From an uncultured Bacilli bacterium (GTDB lineage: Bacteria; Bacillota_I; Bacilli_A; RF39; UBA660), in contig CALVRD010000008.1 in assembly GCA_944358435.1 (NCBI GenBank), forward strand, positions 1-36,004: a stretch of 36,004 nucleotides of DNA, read 5' to 3'. Under the pieces are notes generated by a model. It saw nothing but the letters and a program-made list of their open reading frames with translations. It ran no database searches and was not told the origin of the DNA. Within the stretch, counting starts at the first letter, position 1; every line of letters begins with the position of its first letter. The translations under genes and the position numbers were made by a program. This document shows, piece by piece, positions 1 through 8,167 of this stretch.

Positions 1-1
1 G

Positions 2-1069
2 ATTTGGACTGGCTCTTCCTCAGAAGCCTTAATAGGCACCTTACGAAGCATAATGCAAAAAGTATCTATCGAAAAAAATAAATTAAATAGATACTTTGGA
101 GCTGTAAATTTGCTAGAAGTCTATAAGCAAAACAAAGAAAAAATAAGAAGTCTAAAAGCGGCTTTATTCCTTACACCAGATACAAAGGAAAACGCCGGAA
201 GACGAGCTGAACTTGCCGCCCAAATTGAAGAATTAACTGCAAAAAATGAAGAGATAAGAGCAGAAATTGAAAGTGTCATGAACTCAATTACCCCTATTGG
301 GTCAGAAGTTGATCAAATAGCATATAGCGTATCATTTAATTATACAGCAAATATCAATAAATTATTAGATTTATATCAAGGAAGGCTAACACTAAAAGAA
401 AGAAATTCTGTACAAAGAATATTACAACAACTTAATGATAAAGATAGTTTAGCCCATTACTATGACCAAGTGGACTCAAATGGAAATGTTATTCCAGGAT
501 CCGGATTAAAATACATTGAAAACGTAATATCATCGATTCAATCAACATATACAGGAAGAGAAGCCGTAGTAAACACTACATTAGCACTATTACAACTTGC
601 GGCAGATAAAGGTGTCAAGCTTAGTTATGAGCATAATTCCAATCTATATACTACACCCTACATTTCAACTGAAGAAATAGTTTCTGGAATTCGATGTAAT
701 GGATGGGCATCTTGGTGTGTTGATAAAGGAACTCCTGGAGGTTTCCAATGGCGATATGGAAATGCATTCAAATATGTAGGCGAAAGAATTCCAAAAGAAA
801 ATTGGACATTAGCACAACCTGGCGATGTTTTTTCTAATGAAGAGCATGTTGGAGTAATTATATCAAACGATCCAATAAATCATAAATTTATTGTAGCTCA
901 CGCAAGTACTTGGAATGAAGGAATCATGCTTGAAGAAAAAGATTATGATGAACTTAGTTTAAAAGATTATTGTATCCAAGACATGACTAATGTTTATAAT
1001 GGTACTGAATACACCAACTTACCAAAATGGAAAAATTATGCACAAACCCACGACAAAAGTATAATATAA
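2..1069 (+). CDS. NlpC/P60-like cysteine peptidase (5' end outside window)
   Basis: The frame is open from the left edge (codons from base 2), so this is the C-terminal part of a longer protein. The ATG at 53 is probably internal. The first visible residues, IWTGSSSEAL, resemble the WxG...A/EA turn of WXG100/LXG-type secretion domains, which is only a hint. Residues about 25-80 counted from base 53 are a charged coiled coil. The C-terminal domain has RCNGWASWC (C215), EEHVGVII (H265) and VAHAS (H283). This Cys-His-His order and spacing fits an NlpC/P60 cell-wall endopeptidase, although the usual DCSG is RCNG here. No signal peptide or membrane segment is visible. It is convergent with the minus-strand operon and ends in its own terminator. 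Fold assignment is moderate, substrate unknown. Confidence 0.6.
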   Translation: MWTGSSSEALIGTLRSIMQKVSIEKNKLNRYFGAVNLLEVYKQNKEKIRSLKAALFLTPDTKENAGRRAELAAQIEELTAKNEEIRAEIESVMNSITPIGSEVDQIAYSVSFNYTANINKLLDLYQGRLTLKERNSVQRILQQLNDKDSLAHYYDQVDSNGNVIPGSGLKYIENVISSIQSTYTGREAVVNTTLALLQLAADKGVKLSYEHNSNLYTTPYISTEEIVSGIRCNGWASWCVDKGTPGGFQWRYGNAFKYVGERIPKENWTLAQPGDVFSNEEHVGVIISNDPINHKFIVAHASTWNEGIMLEEKDYDELSLKDYCIQDMTNVYNGTEYTNLPKWKNYAQTHDKSII

Positions 1070-1126
1070 AAAAACAACCTTTTTTTAAAAGTAAGTCTCT
1101 ATAAATCTTATAAGAAATATACTAAC

Positions 1127-1149
1127 AGCTAGCACTTGCTAGCTTTTTT
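1127..1149 (+). terminator. Terminator of the NlpC/P60-like gene
   Basis: A perfect 7-bp stem AGCTAGC / GCTAGCT with loop ACTT is followed by a run of T on the plus strand, 57 bases after the stop codon. Confidence 0.8.
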
Positions 1150-1272
1150 ATTATTCATTCATACTAAAAATATAATTCTTATATTTAAACTTTATAATTC
1201 AATTTTATCTTCTTTTTGCTCTTTCATAACAATCAAATTTAAAAAATATTCAAAAAAAAATAATTAATGCCT

Positions 1273-1308
1273 AAAAAATTATATACTTTTAGTTACTTAT
1301 AAGTATAT
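1273..1308 (-). terminator. Terminator of the sipW-rsmA-yabG transcript
   Basis: On the minus strand an 8-bp stem ATATACTT / AAGTATAT with a 12-base loop is followed by AATTTTTT. It lies about 85 bases beyond the yabG fragment and faces the plus-strand terminator, so the two units terminate toward each other. Confidence 0.6.
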
Positions 1309-1357
1309 CAGCATCATCGTTTGAATATAAAAAAGGATTACATTTTATAATTTTCAT
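1289..1357 (-). CDS. Possible 22-residue small ORF
   Basis: An ATG preceded by AAGG at about 5 bases opens 22 codons (starting MKIIKCNPF, ending DDADILISN) before TAA. The stop falls in the terminator hairpin. It lies in the 3' leader-out of the truncated yabG. It may be a real small protein, a decayed remnant or chance. I recognise no family. Very AT-rich DNA produces such ORFs easily. Confidence 0.2.
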   Translation of the reverse strand: MKIIKCNPFLYSNDDADILISN

Positions 1358-1392
1358 ATTACCTTATACTATCAAAATACTTCTCTATATTA

Positions 1393-1695
1393 TTATATAA
1401 AGACTATAAACTTGTTATTTAAAAGAATATCACCATCGATATGTAGAATCTTTCCAGGTAAGTAAAAATACTGACTCCGATCTAACTTAATATCGCGCAC
1501 ATTAGCATCTATAATAGCCTTATCATCATCTATAACTTTATCAGCCATGACTAAGTCATCGACCTCACAATCCGCAATTAATCGCAAGTCAACACCTTTC
1601 AAAAATACTGTATTAGAATCAAAACCAATAATTCTAAACACAACATCATGTTTATATGAAATTCTTGTAACTAAATCACCAATTTTAAAATTCAA
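1393..1695 (-). pseudogene. yabG: Truncated YabG (N-terminal part only)
   Basis: About 100 residues starting MNFKIGDLVTRISYK, with FRIIGFD, LRLIADCEVDDLV and the later YFYLPGKILHIDGD. All match, in order, the N-terminal third of Bacillus YabG, the protease that processes spore-coat proteins (about 290 residues, from memory). The protein ends shortly after LHIDGD, so the whole catalytic C-terminal part is missing. A TTG at 1695 with GGAG nine bases upstream fits the family start better than the ATG at 1704, which touches the GGAG. Its place directly after rsmA is the same as in Bacillus. It is either a decayed gene or a retained small SH3-like domain. No other frame continues it. The identification is good, its functionality unknown. 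Confidence 0.7.
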
Positions 1696-1780
1696 CTGAA
1701 TCATCTCCAGTATAATTGTATGAATTAAAAAAAACCATATACCAAAAAGGCTTAAGCAAAAAAAAGCAAAAACCTAAAAA

Positions 1781-2596
1781 TCACTTATTATATAAAGCAT
1801 TAGCTAATTCTACAAAAATCTCAACATCTAATGCCTCAGCCCTACTACCTAAATCTTTTCCATATTTTTCAAGAACTCTAGAAACAGTATTCAAATTATA
1901 TTTTTTTAAATTATTTCTTAAATTCTTGCGTTTATACTGAAAACAATCTTGAACAAAATGTTCAAAGAAATCAAAATTGCAAACCGAAAGCCTATCTTCT
2001 TTTTCCGAAAATGAAATAATAACACTATCAACATTGGGTACTGGTATAAACTCTGTTCTAGGCACCAAAAATTCTCTCTTAACATTAAAATAGTATTGCA
2101 ATAAAACAGAAATAGAGCCATATTCTCTACTACCACACGCTGTTGAAAATCTTTCTCCTACTTCTTTTTGGACCATCATTACAATTTTTTTAAAATGTAA
2201 CCCACTACTTATCAATTTCATAATAATTGGCGTAGTAATATAATATGGAACATTACTAACAAAATATAAATTGTCATACATATATTTAGAAACATCATTT
2301 GCCAAATCAGACATTAAAAAATCTTGAAACAACAAATTAATATTATCATACTCTTTAATTCTCTTGTCTAGTTCTTCCTGTAAATCAGTATCAATTTCAT
2401 AAGCCAAAACATTAGTAGCAACATTAGCTAGTTCCCTAGTCATTATTGCTCCACCAGGGCCAACTTCAATTACCAAGGAGTTGCCACAAATTCCAGCAAC
2501 ATCTACAATTTTCTTAACAATTGAAACATCTTTCAAAAAATTTTGACCAAATTTCTTTTTAAATTTAACATTATAATTTTCCACCAAATCACCCAT
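1781..2596 (-). CDS. rsmA: 16S rRNA dimethyladenosine methyltransferase RsmA (KsgA)
   Basis: Transfers four methyl groups from SAM to the two adjacent adenines in the helix-45 loop of 16S rRNA during late 30S assembly. Visible motifs: KKKFGQNFLKD at the N terminus, the SAM-binding EVGPGGAIMTREL, the catalytic NVPYY (usual NLPYY), QKEVGERF and PNVDSVII. The frame is open to a TTG at 2632, but alignment with the usual start (charged residues, then FKKxxGQNFL) favours the ATG at 2596 behind AAAGG. It follows sipW by about 60 bases and precedes the yabG fragment, so the old ksgA-yabG pair is kept. The RNase M5 gene that commonly precedes ksgA is not here. Confidence 0.95.
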   Translation of the reverse strand: MGDLVENYNVKFKKKFGQNFLKDVSIVKKIVDVAGICGNSLVIEVGPGGAIMTRELANVATNVLAYEIDTDLQEELDKRIKEYDNINLLFQDFLMSDLANDVSKYMYDNLYFVSNVPYYITTPIIMKLISSGLHFKKIVMMVQKEVGERFSTACGSREYGSISVLLQYYFNVKREFLVPRTEFIPVPNVDSVIISFSEKEDRLSVCNFDFFEHFVQDCFQYKRKNLRNNLKKYNLNTVSRVLEKYGKDLGSRAEALDVEIFVELANALYNK

Positions 2597-2655
2597 TACC
2601 TTTAAATTTTCTATAAAAATACTACTACACAATTACCTATCAAAACAACAATACA

Positions 2656-3297
2656 TTATATAATTTCCAACTCCTCATCAAAATCAGTCTTTTTATTACG
2701 CTTAAAAAACCTCATCATATCACATATAATAATAACTGATAAAGGAAAAATGATACCAAATACAAAACCATATGAAGTTAATAAAAACTGTCTAACATAA
2801 CCTAATTTAGGTATTTTTAAAATAACTTTACCATAAATTTTATCTTCATTAACTAATGTAGGATCATCAATAACATTATTATCACCTTTAGTTCTAAAAA
2901 TATAATCACCAGTTTGAGACTTTTGTTTACCTACAATTCGATGAGTAACAGTTAAGCTTGGATATGAAGGATCAACAGAAGAAAATGTTATTATATCACC
3001 AATATCTAGTTTCAAACCACTCTCACGTTTTACCACAATAGCATCATTAACCATAATTGTTGGAACCATACTAGTAGAAACAATTACATACGCATTAAAT
3101 AATGGTAACTTGTGATTTCCCTTACTTAAATTATAAAATAAATCTCCAAAATAAACAGTAACTAATAAAGCAAAAATCACAAAAAAAACAAAAACAGCAT
3201 ATACAAAAGATCTAGCAAAAAAACGGCAAATATATTTTATATTTTCAAATAATGTCATTTCTTGATAACTATTAATATATTTAGCTCTAATTTTCAT
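2656..3297 (-). CDS. SipW-like (ER-type) signal peptidase I
   Basis: Membrane serine peptidase that removes signal peptides on the outer face. The 213 residues contain a hydrophobic N-terminal helix (about 31-50), STSMVPT with nucleophile S76, THRIVG with H119 in place of the usual bacterial Lys, and KGDNNVIDD with D139. A second membrane helix lies at about 172-198. The Ser-His-Asp set marks the SipW/eukaryotic ER type. In Bacillus, SipW processes the biofilm fibre protein TasA and its partner TapA. Here the gene lies directly downstream of three paralogous anchored proteins, which makes them the likely substrates (inference). It has a strong GGAGG site. A terminator after the last paralog suggests sipW starts its own transcript with rsmA. 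Confidence 0.9.
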   Translation of the reverse strand: MKIRAKYINSYQEMTLFENIKYICRFFARSFVYAVFVFFVIFALLVTVYFGDLFYNLSKGNHKLPLFNAYVIVSTSMVPTIMVNDAIVVKRESGLKLDIGDIITFSSVDPSYPSLTVTHRIVGKQKSQTGDYIFRTKGDNNVIDDPTLVNEDKIYGKVILKIPKLGYVRQFLLTSYGFVFGIIFPLSVIIICDMMRFFKRNKKTDFDEELEII

Positions 3298-3362
3298 TTT
3301 AATGCCTCCAATCTTACTTATATTATAATACTTAACAAAACCAATTTTCTAATTTTACCAGT

Positions 3363-3388
3363 AAAAAAAGAATAATTTACATATTCTT
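3363..3388 (-). terminator. Terminator of the three-paralog operon
   Basis: On the minus strand AAGAATA, a 7-base loop and TATTCTT are followed by seven T. It overlaps the stop codon of the third paralog and separates that operon from sipW-rsmA. Confidence 0.7.
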
Positions 3389-3995
3389 ACAATATTTTTT
3401 CAAAAACACTTACTTTAATTTGAAAATTCTTATCATAATCATCAATTATAGTATTATCTGAAAGCCATACACGTAATCGATAATTATCATTAAACATTTT
3501 ATCTTTAGACGAAATATTTTGAATAGATGCAAATTCTAAACTCACAGAATTTTCTCTACTACCAAATCTATTAGAAGAAAACGTAATAGGAATATCTGTT
3601 ATTGAAGCAGGTACATAATTACCATCAATCAATTTCTCCAAATAAAGTTTTACATTATTATAATCTAAATCAATATCACTTTCTACTTTTTCTGCTACAA
3701 CAACATAATCAAGCGTAGTAAACGGAGCTAAAGTTGATTTAACAGAAAAATCAAATACATTATCATCAGTTAATTTTTTTCCTCTTTCATCACTAATAGA
3801 AAGTGCTTTGCATTCAATAATATTATTTTCTGAATTAATAAAAGATATTGAGACTGAATTATTATCATACAAACCACTATATGAATCATTAACAGCCGTA
3901 ATACGTATTGCATAAGATACACCAACAAAAGCAACAATCAATAAAGCTAACCCCAAGACTGCTAATAATATTTGTCGAGATAAAGATTTCTCCAT
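3387..3995 (-). CDS. TasA-like secreted/anchored protein, paralog 3 of 3
   Basis: About 202 residues. One hydrophobic stretch at about 8-27 (LLAVLGLALLIVAFVGVSYA) looks like a SipW-type signal peptide with a possible cut after SYA. The rest is a beta-rich extracellular region. It carries the pattern shared by all three paralogs: an ISDERGKKLTDD segment (compare TDEVGKAN and TDESAKDL), a VKLYLEK segment and the C-terminal NYRLRVWLSDNT. The start is taken as ATG 3995, preceded by GGGTGAG at 7 bases; a GTG at 4007 is an alternative. Nothing catalytic is seen. By organisation it resembles TasA/camelysin matrix proteins, but residue similarity to TasA is not obvious by eye. The function is unknown: a fibre subunit or surface adhesin is the best guess. 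Confidence 0.7.
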   Translation of the reverse strand: MEKSLSRQILLAVLGLALLIVAFVGVSYAIRITAVNDSYSGLYDNNSVSISFINSENNIIECKALSISDERGKKLTDDNVFDFSVKSTLAPFTTLDYVVVAEKVESDIDLDYNNVKLYLEKLIDGNYVPASITDIPITFSSNRFGSRENSVSLEFASIQNISSKDKMFNDNYRLRVWLSDNTIIDDYDKNFQIKVSVFEKIL

Positions 3996-4057
3996 AACAT
4001 TTCTCACCCATTAAAAGAATATCATATCAACAAAAAAAGTTCAAATAAAAAGGCCAA

Positions 4058-4666
4058 TTACTTAGCCTCACCATAAACATTAATTTCTATTCCAAAACTT
4101 TGTAATATTTCTGGACTAACAACTGTCCCATCAGCTAACCACATACGTAAACGATAATTATTTGAAACCGTTTCTTTTTCATTTACACTAGCAATTATTT
4201 TAGCATCTTTAGGAGCACCATAAAGAGAATTAGACTGTAACTTATCAAACGTTACTGGCTCTCCCACAGGAATATATGAACCACTTTCTTGTTTTTCTAA
4301 ATATACTTTAACCGTACTTGGCAAAGCCGTCGTAAATTCATCGGAAATTTCCAATGCAATCTCATATGAAGACTTATCGCAATCACCAAGATTAACATTA
4401 ATAGTAAAATCATAATACTGACCTTCATTACTATTTGCTTTACCTACCTCATCAGTCATTGGCAATATATTATTAATAAAAAATATATCACTATTTTCTG
4501 CATACGTCATAACAATTGAACCAGAATCAAAAAACTCAGCATCTTTATTATTCTCATGAATAAAAAACATAATAAATGATACTATAATTAACGTTACAAT
4601 CAAAATACTAGCAACAATCAATCCTACTACAAACTTCTTTGAAATACCCTTTTTACTGCTTTCCAT
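4058..4666 (-). CDS. TasA-like secreted/anchored protein, paralog 2 of 3
   Basis: 202 residues. Short basic N terminus (ESSKKGISKKF), a membrane helix at about 12-36, then a soluble region with IVMTYAENSD, LPMTDEVGKA, VKVYLEKQESG and the C-terminal NYRLRMWLADGT. Its AGGAGG site lies in the 8-base gap after paralog 1, so the two are co-translated. The helix lacks a clear AxA-type end, so it may remain as an uncleaved anchor unless SipW uses a looser site. No family can be named with confidence. The shared C-terminal YRLRxW motif makes common descent with its neighbours clear. Confidence 0.7.
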   Translation of the reverse strand: MESSKKGISKKFVVGLIVASILIVTLIIVSFIMFFIHENNKDAEFFDSGSIVMTYAENSDIFFINNILPMTDEVGKANSNEGQYYDFTINVNLGDCDKSSYEIALEISDEFTTALPSTVKVYLEKQESGSYIPVGEPVTFDKLQSNSLYGAPKDAKIIASVNEKETVSNNYRLRMWLADGTVVSPEILQSFGIEINVYGEAK

Positions 4667-4674
4667 TTTTCCTC

Positions 4675-5259
4675 CTAAGAAATAGCTTTAACACTAATTT
4701 TTCCCTTAAATTCTCTTCGTTCATTATTTAATATATATGTATCAGCAACCCATATACGTAATTTAAATTTCTTAGTCTCACCAGGACTAATTTTACCAGT
4801 TAACAATATTCGCTTACTTGGTTCATTAAGTGAAACTCTCAAATCACTATAAGAAGGAGAACTATTACCAGCAAACTGCTTATACAAAACTCCATTCTCA
4901 TCTGTCAAATAAACCTTAACATAATCATATTTAAATACACGTGTATCAGTAATATCAGTTAAATAAATTTCATATTTAACTTCATCAGTAATATTCTTTT
5001 GTTTTTCCAATTCAACCAAAAATTCAGCATAGCCAATTATTCCATCTTGAATATTATCAATATTAAGATCCTTTGCACTTTCATCAGTAATTGGTAAATT
5101 AGATAAAATCTTAACTTCATCCTGCCCATTAAATACAAGATTATAAGATCTATCTTTAAATAAATAATAACATAAATTGATTACAATAAAAAATATAACT
5201 ATTAAAATTAAAAAAAGTAGACCACGATGATTAAAATCTTTTTTCTTGATTTTTACCAC
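4675..5259 (-). CDS. TasA-like secreted/anchored protein, paralog 1 of 3
   Basis: 194 residues from a GTG start (5259) behind AAGGGG at about 9 bases. A basic N terminus (KIKKKDFNHRG) leads into a membrane helix at about 13-33. The outer part has LVFNGQDEVKILSNLPITDESAK, here cited only by its key words, then YDYVKVYLTDENG and the C-terminal KFKLRIWVADTY. It is the most diverged of the three but keeps the same order of segments. It is the first gene of the three-gene run, about 50 bases after tatD. It is probably exported and anchored with the other two. Function is unknown; co-assembly with the other paralogs is an inference. Confidence 0.7.
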   Translation of the reverse strand: MVKIKKKDFNHRGLLFLILIVIFFIVINLCYYLFKDRSYNLVFNGQDEVKILSNLPITDESAKDLNIDNIQDGIIGYAEFLVELEKQKNITDEVKYEIYLTDITDTRVFKYDYVKVYLTDENGVLYKQFAGNSSPSYSDLRVSLNEPSKRILLTGKISPGETKKFKLRIWVADTYILNNERREFKGKISVKAIS

Positions 5260-5308
5260 TAAATCAACCCCTTATAATCTTACGTATATTTTAAGAATAA
5301 CACAAATC

Positions 5309-6061
5309 CTACTTGAAGTCAAACAAGGAGAAAGCATTATCCGTAGTAATCTTTTCAACATCAGCAGCTGAAATATCACATACTTCACTAATTTTCTTTA
5401 CTATAAATGGAATATATTTTGAACTATTTTTTTTACCTCTAAATGGAACAGGAGCTAAATAAGGACTATCAGTTTCCAAAACTATATGTTCTAATCCAAT
5501 ATTTTTAACTACACTACTTAAATTTGAATTACTAAAAGTAACTACTCCACCTATTCCTAATTTATATCCCATCGAAGTATATATCTTAGCTGTTTCTAAA
5601 CTACCACTAAAACAATGAATTACCCCTGTTAATTTATACTCTTTTAAAATATTAATTGTATCTAATGTTGCATCTCTACTATGAACAACAATCGGTAACT
5701 TCAATTCTTCAGCCATAGAAAGTTGTTTTTTAAATAAATCAATTTGCTTATTACGGTTATCTTTTCCATAATGATAATCAAGTCCAATCTCACCTAGACC
5801 AACAATCTTTGCACTACTCAACTTTTCCCTAAGAATTACTAATTCCTTATCACCTATAAAATCAGCTTCTGAAGGATGAAATCCTAACGTTAAATAAATG
5901 CAATCATTTTTATTACTAATAGAAATTGCCTCATCAAACGTATCCAAAGTACAAGCTGAAATAACAATCTTTGAAACACCACTTTCTAAATCTTCTTTTA
6001 TTACCAAATCTATATCATCATAATCTTCCTTAGACAAATGACAATGTGTATCAACAAACAT
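5309..6061 (-). CDS. tatD: TatD-family metal-dependent deoxyribonuclease
   Basis: Predicted TIM-barrel hydrolase acting on DNA 3' ends or D-aminoacyl-tRNA-type substrates, depending on the family member. All metal-site motifs are present: DTHCHL at residues 4-9, GEIGLDYH, VHSRDA, HCFSG and ETDSPYL. At 250 residues it has full family length. The gene corresponds to Bacillus yabD, which also follows metS. Here metG is separated from it by a terminator and a small membrane-protein gene. It has GGAGGG just before the start. Confidence 0.93.
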   Translation of the reverse strand: MFVDTHCHLSKEDYDDIDLVIKEDLESGVSKIVISACTLDTFDEAISISNKNDCIYLTLGFHPSEADFIGDKELVILREKLSSAKIVGLGEIGLDYHYGKDNRNKQIDLFKKQLSMAEELKLPIVVHSRDATLDTINILKEYKLTGVIHCFSGSLETAKIYTSMGYKLGIGGVVTFSNSNLSSVVKNIGLEHIVLETDSPYLAPVPFRGKKNSSKYIPFIVKKISEVCDISAADVEKITTDNAFSLFDFK

Positions 6062-6087
6062 AAACCCTCCAAAACAAAAACACCATA

Positions 6088-6261
6088 TTACTGGTACTTT
6101 TCTAATCTACATATTCTAATTCTCACATAATAATAAATAACACAACCCAAATAGGCAATATCAATTATATTAGCCGCCTCAATTATCGAAATAATTAGTA
6201 ATATCCCAATAAATATAAAAAATATATCTATAGAATATTTTTTAAGTAATTTATTAGTCAT
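6088..6261 (-). CDS. Small two-helix membrane protein, unknown
   Basis: 57 residues starting MTNKLLKKYSIDIF. The ATG at 6261 is chosen because GAGGAG lies 7 bases upstream; the upstream in-frame ATG has no such site. Two hydrophobic segments (about 10-26 and 28-46) are followed by a basic tail RIRICRLEKYQ. It lies 26 bases before tatD on the same strand, so it is probably co-transcribed. I recognise no family and see no catalytic motif. Confidence 0.6.
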   Translation of the reverse strand: MTNKLLKKYSIDIFFIFIGILLIISIIEAANIIDIAYLGCVIYYYVRIRICRLEKYQ

Positions 6262-6319
6262 ATAAATCTCCTCTTCATCTATACAGCCAACTACATTACA
6301 ACACAATTAAATATATCAT

Positions 6320-6351
6320 AAAAAAAGAATGTTACTACAAGTAACAAATCT
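6320..6351 (-). terminator. Terminator of metG
   Basis: On the minus strand GTTAC-TTGTA-GTAAC is extended by partly paired AGATTT / ATTCT and followed by a run of T, about 30 bases after the metG stop. It makes metG a single-gene unit with its T-box. Confidence 0.75.
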
Positions 6352-6380
6352 TTTATTATTATATAGACAATAATTTTACA

Positions 6381-7919
6381 TTATGCTAAATTAGCTAAAA
6401 CCTTATCTTTATCTAAACGTTGAAATAAAACCTCAGGTTTACCCAATTCATATTTATTATCACTAACATATTCAAAACTTTCTATATTTGTATTTAGCTG
6501 ACGTAAAATTTCCTCACTAGTTCTATTAATAAATGGTCTCAATAAAACAGCACAAACTCTAATAGACTCAAGTAAATTATAAATAACTGTTTCAAGCCTA
6601 TCTTGTTTAGATTCATCCTTAGCAAGTACCCATGGAGTGGTATCATCAATATATTTATTACTTGCTCTTAAAACATTAAATATTTCAGTAAGTGCATCAC
6701 TAACAGCATAATTATTCATCTTTTCTTCTACCTTACTATTTAATGAATTAATTTCTTCAACAAATAGTTTGTCTATCTCTTCAATAACATTCTTATTAAC
6801 AACTTTTCCATCAAAGTATTTATTACCCATTGAAATAGTTCTTTGTACCAAATTTCCTAATACGTTAGCAAGCTCACCATTTATTCTTTCTACTAGTAAT
6901 TCATAAGTAATATTTCCATCATTAGCAAAAGGCATCTCATGTAATAAATAATATCTTATTGCATCTAATCCAAACTTTTCAACTAAATCATCTGCATAAA
7001 TTGCATTCCCCTTAGACTTACCAATCTTATCATTATTTGTTAATAACCAAGGGTGTCCAAAAATTTTCTTTGGAAGTTCTAATCCTAAAGACCATAAAAA
7101 ACAAGGCCAATAAATTGAATGAAATCTTACAATATCTTTACCAATAATTTGAACATCTGCAGGCCATAATCTTTTAAACTCATCAGTTTCATTATCAACA
7201 TCATAACCAATATTAGTAATATAATTAGTTAAAGCATCTAACCAAACATAAACAACATGTTTATCATCAAATGAAACAGGAATTCCCCATTTTATTGAAG
7301 TTCTAGATACACATAAATCCTGAAGACCTGGTTTAATAAAATTATTAATCATTTCGTTTCTTCTAGATACTGGTAAAATAAATTCTGGATTTTCTTCAAA
7401 ATATTTTTCTAATCTATCTTGATACTTAGATAATCTAAAAAAGTAAGCTTCCTCACTAGAAATTTCTACCTCACGTCCACAATCAGGACACTTTCCATCA
7501 ACTAATTGTGACTCAGTCCAAAATGATTCACATGGAGTACAATAAAGTCCTTTATATTCGCCTTTATAAATATCTCCATTTTCATACATTCTTTTAAAAA
7601 TATGCTGTACTACTTCTTTATGATGAGGATCAGTTGTTCTAACAAATTTATCATAACTAACATCCATTAAATCCCAAATTCTTTTAATCTCAGCTGCAAC
7701 TTCATTAACAAATTCTTGAGGTGATACACCTTTCTTATTAGCTTTCTCCTCTATTTTTACACCATGTTCATCTGTACCTGTTTGAAGATAAACAGCATAT
7801 CCCCTTTGTCTCTTATATCTAGCTATTGCATCAGCTAAAACCGCCTCATATGTGTTTCCAATATGTGGCTTTCCAGATGTATAAGCAATTGCTGTTGAAA
7901 TATAAAACTTTTCCTTCAT
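6381..7919 (-). CDS. metG: Methionyl-tRNA synthetase
   Basis: Charges tRNA-Met and initiator tRNA with methionine. The 512 residues show the class-I HIGH motif as HIGN (about residue 19-22), TGTDEHG, and a connective-domain metal knot CTPCE...CPDCG. The signature loop is KIGKSKGN, a variant of KMSKSKGN. An anticodon-binding helical domain follows. There is no C-terminal EMAP/tRBD extension, which longer Bacillus enzymes have. A methionine T-box precedes it and a terminator follows, so it is transcribed alone and controlled by uncharged tRNA-Met. GGAGGG precedes the ATG. Confidence 0.97.
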   Translation of the reverse strand: MKEKFYISTAIAYTSGKPHIGNTYEAVLADAIARYKRQRGYAVYLQTGTDEHGVKIEEKANKKGVSPQEFVNEVAAEIKRIWDLMDVSYDKFVRTTDPHHKEVVQHIFKRMYENGDIYKGEYKGLYCTPCESFWTESQLVDGKCPDCGREVEISSEEAYFFRLSKYQDRLEKYFEENPEFILPVSRRNEMINNFIKPGLQDLCVSRTSIKWGIPVSFDDKHVVYVWLDALTNYITNIGYDVDNETDEFKRLWPADVQIIGKDIVRFHSIYWPCFLWSLGLELPKKIFGHPWLLTNNDKIGKSKGNAIYADDLVEKFGLDAIRYYLLHEMPFANDGNITYELLVERINGELANVLGNLVQRTISMGNKYFDGKVVNKNVIEEIDKLFVEEINSLNSKVEEKMNNYAVSDALTEIFNVLRASNKYIDDTTPWVLAKDESKQDRLETVIYNLLESIRVCAVLLRPFINRTSEEILRQLNTNIESFEYVSDNKYELGKPEVLFQRLDKDKVLANLA

Positions 7920-7936
7920 AATAATCCCTCCATTTC

Positions 7937-8165
7937 AAAAAAAATTATTATAAATATAAGGACGAAATCTCGCGGTACCACCTTACTTTATAATAATTCT
8001 ATTATACACTTAAATAGTTAACGCCTATCTACGACCATACCTACATATCGATACAATAGTTCAAAAGCCATATTCTAAAAAAAGGCATTCTCTTTCACAC
8101 CATCCGAGATCTCTTTAATAACCAAACTTTTTAGAACTCTTCATCACAACATTTGAGATATAGAC
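7937..8165 (-). promoter_or_regulatory. Methionine T-box leader of metG
   Basis: The minus strand carries the invariant T-box core AAGGTGGTACCGCG (at 7972-7985). Stem I has an AAGAGATCT region, a GGATGGTGTGAAAGAGAATGCC-like distal part (8083-8104), and a closing GTTC/GAAC pair. The specifier codon is most likely ATG at 8071-8069, read as AAT-ATG-G. A terminator stem of about 16 bp (TTATTATAAAG-TAAGG paired with CCTTATATTTATAATAA) is followed by eight T (7944-7937). The T-box core would instead form the antiterminator with uncharged tRNA. The control is therefore transcriptional read-through when Met-tRNA is low. Confidence 0.93.
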
Positions 8166-8167
8166 AA

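Larger units (their letters stand above)
1070..1392. other. Convergent intergenic region
   Basis: This 323-base AT-rich gap separates the plus-strand peptidase gene from the minus-strand yabG fragment. It holds the plus-strand terminator (1127-1149), a minus-strand terminator (1273-1308) and a possible 22-codon minus-strand ORF (1289-1357). I found no recognisable remainder of YabG in any frame and nothing else that I can support. Confidence 0.6.
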
